A stretch of 64,000 bases of DNA from Neobacillus niacini (GTDB lineage: Bacteria; Bacillota; Bacilli; Bacillales; Cytobacillaceae), in the NCBI RefSeq assembly GCF_030817595.1, contig NZ_JAUSZN010000001.1, forward strand, positions 2,550,001 to 2,614,000. Direction: 5' to 3'. Positions 52,689-60,439 of the stretch are shown piece by piece. The position numbers and the translations under genes are program-made. How positions within the stretch are numbered: position 1 is the first letter of the stretch; the number at the start of each line of letters is the position of its first letter. The notes beneath the pieces are model-generated. The model saw only the letters and a list, made by a program, of their open reading frames with translations. It was not told the DNA's origin and did not search any database.

Positions 52689-53642
52689 TTAAGCTTCAAT
52701 AGTCGGATTGTTTTCTGGTAACGTGTCTGTTTGATCACCCCAGAAGGTAAAACCGACATCCATCTCATCTAACGTCCAGACAATTGGCTCCCAGTCTGGT
52801 TCAAAAATCAAATAGCCATTGGTGTACAACTCCAAGCGTACTCCACTTCCTGGATCGACCACATATAAGTACATTGCTTGTGAAATACCATGCTTACCTG
52901 GGCCTTTAAATTTGATTCCATGTTCCGCTAAGATGTCTGCTGCACGCAGCAAATCTTGAGCATTATCCAGCCAGTAAGACAAATGGTGAATTTGATGTGT
53001 TGATGGCGAGAATGGATCATGACTTACGGCAATATCATGAACCAAAGGAGTTACGCTTAACCATGCACCAATTAATGATTCATCCGGAGCTTTAACGCAT
53101 TCTCTCATTTTAAAACCTAGCTTTTCCATTAAATAATCTGAAATCACATTTGCCTTTAAGGATGATAGGATATTAACATGGTCAATTCTTCGTGGTGAAA
53201 CGCCTTTTGCCCATGATTTATATGTCTGGTTCTTTAACACTGAACGTTTAGATGGCTCAGCTAGTGTTTTTTCCATATCATAATAAATTTCGAAACGGTG
53301 TTTACTCGGCAATTTAAAACGAATGGCTCTTCCTTGCCCTGCTTCTACTCCAGCCTCCACCCAGTTTACTTCTGTGCCTGCCTCCTCGAGCAGATGAGCA
53401 AATTGCTCTACATCTTCCGGACGCTTTGTTCGCCAGGCAATATGATCAACATACGACTTTTCGCCAGCTGTTATTGATAATGTGTGATGTTCAAAGTCTC
53501 CCCATGCGCGTAAATAATGCGTGCCATTTACTTCTTCTGTTTCTTCTAATCCAATCAATTCCTTAAAGAACCAAAGTGATTTTTCAAGGTCTGACGAGAC
53601 TAGAGCTACGTGTCCTAACTTTGCGATTTCTGGTAAACTCAT
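52689..53642 (-). CDS. Extradiol dioxygenase, VOC family, copy 2
   Basis: Extradiol dioxygenase of 317 aa, the same length as copy 1 and highly similar throughout. Iron ligands lie in the equivalent segments RIDHVNIL, IHHLSYWLD and VRLELYT. Differences concentrate in the second domain before the second His (KAPDESLIGAW versus YNNETTMAGW, SHDPFSPSTHQ versus SRPQAATPNQ), near the expected ring-binding pocket. That suggests a related but distinct catechol. It is placed between monooxygenase copy 2 and the flavin reductase. Confidence 0.92.
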   Translation of the reverse strand: MSLPEIAKLGHVALVSSDLEKSLWFFKELIGLEETEEVNGTHYLRAWGDFEHHTLSITAGEKSYVDHIAWRTKRPEDVEQFAHLLEEAGTEVNWVEAGVEAGQGRAIRFKLPSKHRFEIYYDMEKTLAEPSKRSVLKNQTYKSWAKGVSPRRIDHVNILSSLKANVISDYLMEKLGFKMRECVKAPDESLIGAWLSVTPLVHDIAVSHDPFSPSTHQIHHLSYWLDNAQDLLRAADILAEHGIKFKGPGKHGISQAMYLYVVDPGSGVRLELYTNGYLIFEPDWEPIVWTLDEMDVGFTFWGDQTDTLPENNPTIEA

Positions 53643-53707
53643 GTTTTTTTCCTCCTATTAATTTTATATTTGAATCTTCAGAATACAGAAAGCCTTTTCA
53701 TTTCAAG

Positions 53708-54901
53708 TTAGACAAAATAGGTATTCGGTTCTTGGCCGCAAAGGACTCTTCCATATGTTTCGATTAAACTTGATGGTGTAATGAAACCATGTAAATGCAT
53801 GGCGAAAAAATCACGATAGACTAATTGTAGAGGATTATTATGGTAGGTAAACATAGATCCAACTCCAGCAACCAACAGATCAATTGCTTCCTTACACAAT
53901 TGATTTACATAGCCAAAATCAGCCTTTACCTTTACAATTTCGGCAGTATCCATTACCTCACCGCGCTCAGCATAACTATCAATTTTATCGACAGCACGGT
54001 ATAAAAACATTTCAGCAGTATCAATTTTCAATTGTGCTTGGGCAACCTGATGATGTGTGATTGGTGCTTCATTTTGTTTATGATAAAAGGTGTTTCCAAT
54101 TCCAGCTTTCGGAAGTCTCTCCATATAGAGGTCCATCGCTGCCTGTGCAAGCCCTAATGCCGGTCCTACAATTGATAAAGTAAGAGATGGCACAAAAGAC
54201 GATCTATATAATGAAACGTCTTTAAGCGGTTCAATTAGGTATTGCCCTTTGCTTGCTAAGCGATCCAATGATACACGGTGTTCTGGTACGAAGACATTTT
54301 GAATTCTACAGCTATTACTGCCGGAACCCTTTAATCCCATAACATTCCAGTCGTCAAGAATCTCTATTTCCTCACGTGGTACCACCATAATGGCCATTTC
54401 CATTCCGCCATTTTCATCTGCTAATGGGAATCCGAAGTAGCACCAATCGGCATGTGGACTTCCTGAAACAAATGGCCACTGGGCTTCTTCCACAAAATAT
54501 CCGCCTTCAACCTTTTTGATATTACACTTAATCGGTTTAAAGTTACCTGCTAACACAACATCTTTGCCCGTTCCATAAATCTCATCTAAGGCTTTTTCTC
54601 CAAATGTGTAAGAAATCATATAATCACGAATATTGCTTAAGCAAACGAACCAACCTGCTGAACCGTTACCACGGGAAATCTCTGTTACAACCTCTGTGAA
54701 CGCTCTCATATTTGTCTGATAACCGCCAAACATATGCGGCCTGAGTACCTTTAAGAGTCCCTCATTTTTCAAATCATCCACAATCTCTTCTGGAATTCTA
54801 CTATTTTTATCAATATCTTGGCTAAACTCTCGCAGTTTAGGAATAAGAGCCCGCGCTCTGTCCACTAATACAATTTTTGTTTCCAACACGCTTTGGTTCA
54901 T
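53708..54901 (-). CDS. Flavin-dependent monooxygenase, acyl-CoA dehydrogenase fold, copy 2
   Basis: Paralogue of copy 1, about 397 aa from MNQSVLETK. The ATG at 54901 has GGGAGG 8 bases upstream; a longer frame to 54931 is not supported. Shared segments are RPHMFGGYQTNMRAFTE, EISRGNGSAGWFV, EEAQWPFVSGSPHADWCYFGF and MGLKGSGSNSCRIQNVFVPEH. It probably hydroxylates a phenolic substrate next to the existing hydroxyl with FADH2 or FMNH2 supplied by the reductase encoded two genes downstream. It is 36 bp after the GntR gene. Confidence 0.85.
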   Translation of the reverse strand: MNQSVLETKIVLVDRARALIPKLREFSQDIDKNSRIPEEIVDDLKNEGLLKVLRPHMFGGYQTNMRAFTEVVTEISRGNGSAGWFVCLSNIRDYMISYTFGEKALDEIYGTGKDVVLAGNFKPIKCNIKKVEGGYFVEEAQWPFVSGSPHADWCYFGFPLADENGGMEMAIMVVPREEIEILDDWNVMGLKGSGSNSCRIQNVFVPEHRVSLDRLASKGQYLIEPLKDVSLYRSSFVPSLTLSIVGPALGLAQAAMDLYMERLPKAGIGNTFYHKQNEAPITHHQVAQAQLKIDTAEMFLYRAVDKIDSYAERGEVMDTAEIVKVKADFGYVNQLCKEAIDLLVAGVGSMFTYHNNPLQLVYRDFFAMHLHGFITPSSLIETYGRVLCGQEPNTYFV

Positions 54902-54936
54902 AAGAAAACCTCCCGTAATTATGATTGTCATACCCT

Positions 54937-55596
54937 TTAAATTTCGTTACCCACTTCCAGAGCCAGACCCATTTTCTGATATTTTTCGCTTACACTATCT
55001 GCAATACGGGTTAAATGTTTTTCCATTAGCTTTTTTGCTAGTTTAGCGTCCCGCTCTTTTAAGCTAAAGTAGATCATCCAATGCTCCGCCTGCGATTGCT
55101 TTCGTCGTTCCTGTGAAAATAACATTGCTGGATTACCAACATAATTCAAGTAATCCCATAACTGATTTGCAAGAGTAAACGTATAAGGTAACTTAGCCGC
55201 TAGATAAATGATCCGGTGAAACTCAATATTAAGGAGTGAATACTCTTCCTCAGAGATTTCTAGATTATCCATCTTAGTTAAGATCGTATACAATTGAGAA
55301 AGTTCTTCATCATTTAAATTTTTTATCGCATGCTCCGTCATTAATGCATCCAGGTTGGCACAGACCAATAATCGCTCCATTACTTCTTCCATTTCGGGTC
55401 TTTTTACAAAGACTCCTACTTGGGGGATGATTGACAAAAACCCTTCCTCTGAAAGCTTTGTCATAGCCTTGTGTATGGGTGTGCGGCTGATATTTAAATG
55501 CTCAGAAACTTCATTAACATTGATTGCTGTATCAGGTACCCAGACCCCATCAATAATTTGTCTTTTAATATAGCGATATGCCTGATCGATTTTCAT
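54937..55596 (-). CDS. GntR-family regulator, FCD subfamily
   Basis: Regulator of 219 aa. The N-terminal winged HTH (NVNEVSEHLNISRTPIHKAMTKLSEEGFL) is followed by an all-helical FCD ligand domain with NIEFHRIIYLAA and AEHWMIYFSLKERDAKLAKKLMEKHL, which hold the metal-binding Asp/His positions. It lies inside the module-2 transcript, between hydrolase and monooxygenase genes, so it most likely controls that unit. A perfect 13-bp palindrome lies 55-67 bp upstream of its start. Whether it represses or activates is not known. Confidence 0.88.
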   Translation of the reverse strand: MKIDQAYRYIKRQIIDGVWVPDTAINVNEVSEHLNISRTPIHKAMTKLSEEGFLSIIPQVGVFVKRPEMEEVMERLLVCANLDALMTEHAIKNLNDEELSQLYTILTKMDNLEISEEEYSLLNIEFHRIIYLAAKLPYTFTLANQLWDYLNYVGNPAMLFSQERRKQSQAEHWMIYFSLKERDAKLAKKLMEKHLTRIADSVSEKYQKMGLALEVGNEI

Positions 55597-55650
55597 CTTA
55601 ATACACCTTCAATTCTCATTTGTTGTCGTTACCCCTATAATATTAGTAAT

Positions 55651-55663
55651 GACTCTAAGAGTC
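55651..55663. promoter_or_regulatory. Palindromic candidate operator upstream of gntR-type gene
   Basis: GACTCTAAGAGTC is a perfect 13-bp palindrome, 55-67 bp upstream of the regulator start. Autoregulation is a reasonable but untested guess. Confidence 0.35.
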
Positions 55664-55725
55664 TATCACTTTCATACTGATAGGGAGGTATCAACGGTGT
55701 ATTAGTAATTAAATCGACACTATTT

Positions 55726-56574
55726 CTATATTTCACCGTTGAAAAAATCCAAAGTTAGTTTGATAAATCTTTCCTTTTGTTCTACCTGTGCCCAGTGTCC
55801 GCAGCGCTTGAAGATATGGAGCTGCGCGTTTGGCAAGTAATCCATGACGTAAAGGCTGCTTTCAAGCGGTACAAATCGGTCTTGGTGTCCATGAATGAGT
55901 AACATTTCATTCTCCATTTGTTTAAGTGCTGAAGGAGGAACAAGCATGTCAGACAGATGTGATTTTGTGAAATTTTCCTCATAAGATCTGCGTACATCCG
56001 GTCTTAAGAACAACTCTAACCGTTCTGCAACAATCTTCTCCAGCTGATCTTCTAAAATACTCTTATCGTAGAGGAACCAGCTTAATAGATTTTTAAATGC
56101 AACAGGGTTTGGATCTTTATGGAAGTTTGCTAATTTAGCAAGCTCTGGGGTAGGTTCTTTCAAGCCGCCTCCTGCTCCCATCAACACGATACGATCAAAT
56201 CTTTCTGGAGCATACATAAGAAGGTGAAGTGCAATAACACCGCCCAGGGAATTCCCAACCAAATGGGCTTTTTCAATTTCTAAAGTGTCCATTAATGATA
56301 GTACTTGTTCTACTCGAATCTTCATCCATTGTGCCCCATTTTGAGGGTATTCTTCAGGATGATCTGTATTTCCAAAGCCAAAGATGTCTGGTGCCACTAC
56401 GTGGAATTTATCTTGAAAACTAGGTAGAATTTCTCTCCAGTTTGATTCTCCACTTGCCCCAGGTCCGCTTCCGTGTAAGAAAATAATTGTCTCAGATGAC
56501 TTATTATCTCCACCTTCATTAATAAAAGTTTGATAGTTTCCGGTTTGGATCTTTCGTTTAATGATTTCAGCCAT
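55726..56574 (-). CDS. Meta-cleavage C-C hydrolase, alpha/beta fold, copy 2
   Basis: Alpha/beta hydrolase of 282 aa, paralogue of copy 1. Oxyanion region HGSGPGASGESNW, nucleophile Ser in VGNSLGGVIAL, Asp in IHGHQDRFV and His in KRCGHWAQ. These match MhpC/BphD/HsaD-type hydrolases that split ring-fission products into a dienoate and an acid. First gene of the module-2 transcript, behind a consensus promoter with a cre-like site; GAGGG precedes the ATG. Confidence 0.9.
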   Translation of the reverse strand: MAEIIKRKIQTGNYQTFINEGGDNKSSETIIFLHGSGPGASGESNWREILPSFQDKFHVVAPDIFGFGNTDHPEEYPQNGAQWMKIRVEQVLSLMDTLEIEKAHLVGNSLGGVIALHLLMYAPERFDRIVLMGAGGGLKEPTPELAKLANFHKDPNPVAFKNLLSWFLYDKSILEDQLEKIVAERLELFLRPDVRRSYEENFTKSHLSDMLVPPSALKQMENEMLLIHGHQDRFVPLESSLYVMDYLPNAQLHIFKRCGHWAQVEQKERFIKLTLDFFNGEI

Positions 56575-56615
56575 ATTTCAATTCCCTCACTTTCCAAATC
56601 AATTGATTCCTCTAG

Positions 56616-56627
56616 CTAAAATTTTAG
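56616..56627. promoter_or_regulatory. Palindrome CTAAAATTTTAG in the module-2 leader
   Basis: Perfect 12-bp palindrome about 42-53 bp upstream of the hydrolase start, downstream of the predicted transcription start. Near copies occur at 58167-58178 and 58419-58430 (11 of 12). It is a candidate repressor site. Confidence 0.35.
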
Positions 56628-56667
56628 TTCTTGTGTTAAACATCATCTATGTAGTATAAAACCCTTA

Positions 56668-56681
56668 GAAAAGCGCTTTCA
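56668..56681 (-). promoter_or_regulatory. cre-like (CcpA) site at the start of the module-2 transcript
   Basis: TGAAAGCGCTTTTC on the minus strand, with the core AAAGCGCTTT intact, placed 14-27 bp downstream of the -10 hexamer and so around +7 to +20 of the transcript. It would repress the operon in the presence of preferred sugars. Confidence 0.6.
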
Positions 56682-56694
56682 TTAACTAACTATA

Positions 56695-56723
56695 ATTTTA
56701 CCTACTGTTTTTTAATCTGTCAA
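56695..56723 (-). promoter_or_regulatory. Sigma-A promoter of module 2
   Basis: -35 TTGACA (56723-56718), 17-bp spacer, -10 TAAAAT (56700-56695) on the minus strand. Nearly consensus. Drives the hydrolase-gntR-monooxygenase-dioxygenase-reductase-hydratase unit. Confidence 0.75.
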
Positions 56724-56789
56724 TCAATTCTAAATATTTATTAAAATTAAAATATAAATAGATGAAAATCTATCTTAAAAACCTTTCAC

Positions 56790-56833
56790 AAAAATATAAA
56801 AGGATGTACAAAGTTATTTGTAACATCCTTTCT
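56790..56833 (-). terminator. Terminator after MFS transporter copy 2
   Basis: Stem AAAGGATG/CATCCTTT (56799-56806 and 56824-56831) continued inside by TACAAA/TTTGTA-type pairing, followed by TATATTTTTG on the minus strand. Confidence 0.8.
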
Positions 56834-56839
56834 TCATAA

Positions 56840-58030
56840 TTAATTATTTAATGTAACTTCTGTATCTTTTTTAGGTTTCATTACCGCTGCGGCCCATATT
56901 AACGATAAGACAATTAACCCAATGGCACTGACAGCTAATGGGAATCTTCCAATGTCTTGATTAAATATGTTTTGCACGATTTGGAATCCAAATGGTCCTA
57001 AAATACCGCCTAGACCCTGCCCTACGACAACAAGCCCTACTGCTGGCGGTGCACCAGGAGGAGTAAGTTCTGAGACTTTTGTAAATACACCTGGAAGTCC
57101 AATCCCCATTGCAAACCCGCCAATAATACTACCGACAAAGATCATGGTTAGGGTTGGTGAGTAATAACAAATTGCCATCCCAATCCCTGTTACAAGAACA
57201 CCTATAGGCAGATAGAAGTTTGGCAGTGCATGTTTGATTTTTCCAAAGATAAATCCTGCAATCAGTGTACCAAAAGTAAATACAGAGATTGCCATACCTG
57301 CTTCTGTTGCATTCCCTAGTCGATCACCTTGAATGACGACCGAAATATTTGTAACATATCCAAAGATTAACCCAGAGTATATTACTTGTCCTAAACATAC
57401 CCAATATATTGCTTTTGGTAATTTAACCTTATTACTTGCTTTTGCTGCTTCATTCGTCTGTTTCTTTTCAGGCTCTGGTAAATAAAGCATGGTAACGGCT
57501 AGAATCCATATTGGGAAAAGGTACGTCAGGAATCCATATTGCCAGCCAAAGGAATCTGCTAAAATTCCGCCTCCTAATTGGAAGAAAATTGCTCCAATAC
57601 ATGCAATCGTGGAGGTTCCAAAACCAATTAAGAAATCTCTTTCCCTACCGTCAAAGAAATCCGTTATGACATCAATAGATAACGGCATGGTAATACCAAC
57701 ACCTAGTCCTAAAAGTCCTCTCATTGCTATAATCAATGGCAGATTATCAATAAATGTTGGCAGTGTCCCACCGACAATGAATAAAGTCAACCCGATAAAT
57801 AACAATGTTTTCTTTTTAAATACTTTTGTTAGTTTTCCATAAAAAAGCGCAGGTACAATTTGTATGAGACCCGGGAATGTAGCTACCAACATAACAATGG
57901 TGGGATCATAATCTGGAAATGCCTTAATAATGTCAGCCATAATCGATCCAGCTACTCCAGCTGCAACATCTTGAAAAGCCAGAATGACGACTAAAAATTT
58001 AAGCATATTTCTACTAATATTTTTTGCCAT
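56840..58030 (-). CDS. MFS transporter
   Basis: Major facilitator transporter of 396 aa with about 12 TM segments. The N-terminus starts MLKFLVVILAFQDVAAGVAG, the loop 2-3 motif is GKLTKVFKKKTLLFIG, and a glycine/proline-rich stretch PPGAPPAVGLVVVGQGLGG follows in the C-terminal half. It is not of the same subfamily as the ACS transporter at 47.9 kb. It has its own terminator and a cre site just upstream. Location suggests uptake or efflux of the aromatic or alicyclic substrate. Confidence 0.85.
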   Translation of the reverse strand: MAKNISRNMLKFLVVILAFQDVAAGVAGSIMADIIKAFPDYDPTIVMLVATFPGLIQIVPALFYGKLTKVFKKKTLLFIGLTLFIVGGTLPTFIDNLPLIIAMRGLLGLGVGITMPLSIDVITDFFDGRERDFLIGFGTSTIACIGAIFFQLGGGILADSFGWQYGFLTYLFPIWILAVTMLYLPEPEKKQTNEAAKASNKVKLPKAIYWVCLGQVIYSGLIFGYVTNISVVIQGDRLGNATEAGMAISVFTFGTLIAGFIFGKIKHALPNFYLPIGVLVTGIGMAICYYSPTLTMIFVGSIIGGFAMGIGLPGVFTKVSELTPPGAPPAVGLVVVGQGLGGILGPFGFQIVQNIFNQDIGRFPLAVSAIGLIVLSLIWAAAVMKPKKDTEVTLNN

Positions 58031-58072
58031 TTTTATCCCCCTTGTATTTGTAATACAGTATGCGATGTTTTT

Positions 58073-58087
58073 CTGTAAACGTTTTCA
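58073..58087 (-). promoter_or_regulatory. cre (CcpA) site upstream of MFS transporter copy 2
   Basis: On the minus strand ATGAAAACGTTTACA plus flank matches WTGNAANCGNWNNCW at every position. It lies about 43-58 bp upstream of the transporter start, so catabolite repression of the transporter is likely. Confidence 0.65.
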
Positions 58088-58185
58088 TTTAACTCAAAGA
58101 ATGATACTTTTGATTTGCTTGTGGCCTTCAAGCAACAACAGCTTAAAATCTTAGACTTTACATAAACTAAAATTTTACATTTCTA

Positions 58186-58220
58186 TTTTTCACGATTTTA
58201 CCGGTAAAAATCGTGAAAAA
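58186..58220. repeat. 35-bp near-perfect palindrome
   Basis: TTTTTCACGATTTT is mirrored by AAAAATCGTGAAAAA around the centre ACCGGT, with one base of asymmetry. As RNA it would form a long hairpin flanked by T and A runs, like a bidirectional terminator, yet it lies between divergent genes where no transcript needs ending. Confidence 0.85.
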
Positions 58221-58498
58221 AGCAGTTCCTTTTGCTTACTGTAATTCTACAGTTGCATAAAATACTTGTCAATATATTCATAATATTTTTTATTTTCTGA
58301 ACAATTAGTTACACAATTTCTCTTATTAAATAAAAAAAACACTGAATTTCTACTATTTTTTACTTAATTTCTTTGTGAAAAATTGAACTCTATTTTTATG
58401 TTTTAAAAAGGTTAGCAACTAAAATTTTATATATTTTAAGTTTTTTTTAATGTAAACGTCTTCACGTGAATTTAGTTGATTTAAAATGTAAGAAAATA

Positions 58499-58507
58499 TG
58501 TTATATT
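58499..58507 (+). promoter_or_regulatory. Probable extended -10 promoter of serC
   Basis: TGTTATATT (TGn plus TATATT) about 29 bp upstream of the serC start. A TTGATT sits 20 bp before the hexamer, a poor -35 spacing. Confidence 0.35.
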
Positions 58508-58535
58508 CTAATAAATGAAAAATGGGAGTGAAAAA

Positions 58536-59633
58536 ATGAATACACTAGTCCAGCGAGCTTATAACTTTAATGCAGGTCCATCTGCCCTTCCGTTAGCAGT
58601 TCTTGAGAAAGCCCAACAGGAACTTATCGATTTTCGTGGCACGGGTATGTCAGTCATGGAGCTCAGCCATCGTAGTGCTGCCTATGAAGAAGTACATAAC
58701 AACGCCATTGCACTTCTAAAAGAATTGTTATCTATTCCGGAAAATTACGAGGTCCTTTTTCTCCAAGGGGGAGGAAGTCTTCAATTTTCAATGGTTCCAA
58801 TGAACTTTTTGAAACCTGGTGAAAAAGCAGGATATATCATGTCAGGGTCATGGTCTGAAAAGGCATATTCTGAAGCAAAACTATTTGGGGACCCCTACCA
58901 TGTTGCCTCTACGAAGGAAGGACAATATCGCCGTGTCCCTCAATTTGACGAGTTGAAATACAATCCGACAGATGCCTATATTCATCTCACATCAAATAAT
59001 ACGATCTACGGGACACAGTGGAAGGACTTCCCAGACACAGGTGATGTACCATTGATTGCAGATATGTCCAGTGATATCTTATCCAAGCCTTTTGATGTCA
59101 GCAAATTGTCATTAATTTATGCCGGTGCTCAAAAGAATCTTGGTCCTTCTGGTGTTACAGTAGCAATCATTCGCAAGGATCTGCTTGAAAAAGCGAATCC
59201 TAACATTCCGACAATGTTAAAGTATAGCACCCATGCAAAAAACAATTCTTTATATAACACACCACCTACATTTGGTATTTATATGCTTGGCGAAGTGTTG
59301 AACTGGATTAAAGAAACGGGCGGAATTAATGAACTAACCAAACGCAACGAGGAAAAAGCAAAACTCATTTATGACGCAATCGATCAAAGCAATGGATTTT
59401 ATGTTGGTCATGCCGAAGTCGAAAGCCGCTCACTGATGAATATTACTTTCCGAGTGAAGGATGAAGAATTAGAGAAGAAATTCTTAGCTGAAGCAAAGAA
59501 TGAAGGATTTATCGGTGTAAATGGTCACCGCTCTGTTGGAGGCTGCCGTGCCTCTACTTACAACGCTGTCCCATATGAAACATGTAAAGCGTTTAGTGAA
59601 TTCATGGTGAAATTTCAAAATGCAAATCAATAA
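58536..59633 (+). CDS. serC: Phosphoserine aminotransferase
   Basis: SerC of about 365 aa, the usual length, catalysing 3-phosphohydroxypyruvate to phosphoserine with glutamate. PLP-binding Lys is in AGAQKNLGPSG. Further family motifs are YNFNAGPSALP, GTGMSVMELSHRS, LQGGGSLQFSMVPMN and GVNGHRSVGGCRASTYNA at the C-terminus. The frame opens 7 codons earlier, but GGGAGTG 7 bases before the ATG at 58536 fixes the start at MNTLVQRAYNF. It is monocistronic, with a shared terminator downstream. Confidence 0.95.
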   Translation: MNTLVQRAYNFNAGPSALPLAVLEKAQQELIDFRGTGMSVMELSHRSAAYEEVHNNAIALLKELLSIPENYEVLFLQGGGSLQFSMVPMNFLKPGEKAGYIMSGSWSEKAYSEAKLFGDPYHVASTKEGQYRRVPQFDELKYNPTDAYIHLTSNNTIYGTQWKDFPDTGDVPLIADMSSDILSKPFDVSKLSLIYAGAQKNLGPSGVTVAIIRKDLLEKANPNIPTMLKYSTHAKNNSLYNTPPTFGIYMLGEVLNWIKETGGINELTKRNEEKAKLIYDAIDQSNGFYVGHAEVESRSLMNITFRVKDEELEKKFLAEAKNEGFIGVNGHRSVGGCRASTYNAVPYETCKAFSEFMVKFQNANQ

Positions 59634-59638
59634 GTAAA

Positions 59639-59685
59639 CTAAAAAGGGAAATATATATTTTATATACTTCCCTTTTTTATTTTTC
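59639..59685. terminator. Bidirectional terminator between serC and kinase-like gene
   Basis: AAAAAGGGAA (59641-59650) pairs with TTCCCTTTTT (59668-59677), with T runs in both directions. It serves the convergent genes on both sides. Confidence 0.85.
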
Positions 59686-60310
59686 TAAACATACGATATC
59701 CTTTTCTGACATTGTTAACGATAAAGAAGGGTATAGGAATATTATATTTATAAATAAAAGGCAGATAAATTTTGTAATAAGCCTTTTTTAGGTCATCCCA
59801 CTTTCGGCATTTACCCTGCTTATAAAAATCTGATACATCTACTATATACCCTCTCCCATTACTCATCACAACATTTTTCCCATGTACATCGAAGGGATTT
59901 AGTCCAACCGACCTTGCATATGCAATCCCCTCATCCACATCGTGAATAACACTTTCGGGGATCCGGATTCCTTTCACGACTGCATTGAACAAATTAACGC
60001 CATCAATCCTTCTTAAAATTAAATAATTATCTCCGTAGTTAATTAACGATGAAAAGGATGGATGATTCCCTAGCTTCTTATATACTTCCACTTCTTTTTT
60101 TAAGTCCTCAGGGTTTCTTCCATACACCTTTACAACCCAATTGGGGTTCGACCGATGTAAAAATACCCCTGCATAATTCCCGCTCCCAATTGTTTTCCAA
60201 GTATTCGAGGAATTTCTTACAATAATGGGGTCAAATGGGCCATCTGTTGTTAATTGGATATTGGGCAATAATTCATTTCCAATTAATTTTGTATATTTCT
60301 CAATTTTCAT
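59660..60310 (-). CDS. Small serine/threonine kinase-like protein (YrzF-like)
   Basis: Kinase-fold protein of 216 aa, similar in size to B. subtilis YrzF. A glycine-rich loop is GSGNYAGVFLH, the ATP-binding Lys is in WVVKVYG and the catalytic loop is NPFDVHGKNVVM, where Asp and Asn are kept but the HRD form is altered. The metal-binding motif appears as DVSDF. The protein ends with a basic tail. It is probably a minimal bacterial kinase of unknown target. The 3' end overlaps the terminator shared with serC. Confidence 0.72.
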   Translation of the reverse strand: MKIEKYTKLIGNELLPNIQLTTDGPFDPIIVRNSSNTWKTIGSGNYAGVFLHRSNPNWVVKVYGRNPEDLKKEVEVYKKLGNHPSFSSLINYGDNYLILRRIDGVNLFNAVVKGIRIPESVIHDVDEGIAYARSVGLNPFDVHGKNVVMSNGRGYIVDVSDFYKQGKCRKWDDLKKAYYKIYLPFIYKYNIPIPFFIVNNVRKGYRMFRKIKKGSI

Positions 60311-60439
60311 TTGGACACCTCAAAACAAACTAGATAATATTTCTTTCCTTTTAGTATACATCTCATATACACTTAGAATAGAAAAAATATTCTCTACTTT
60401 AACAAAAAATTTATTACCTATTTATAACGAGGTGTTACT

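Larger units (their letters stand above)
58031..58535. other. 505-bp divergent intergenic region between MFS transporter and serC
   Basis: No gene is seen. It contains a cre site (58073-58087), CTAAAATTTTAC (58167-58178), a 35-bp near-perfect palindrome (58186-58220), CTAAAATTTTAT (58419-58430), a second cre-like sequence TGTAAACGTCTTCA (58451-58464) and a probable extended -10 for serC (58499-58507). Very AT-rich overall. Confidence 0.7.

Noticed and set aside
33860..58030. 4-hydroxyphenylacetate (Hpa) or phenylacetate pathway as identity of the island
   Set aside because: No HpaE/HpaF/HpaI-type or paa-type genes are present; the hydrolase and hydratase set fits MhpC/MhpD or HsaD/HsaE logic instead.
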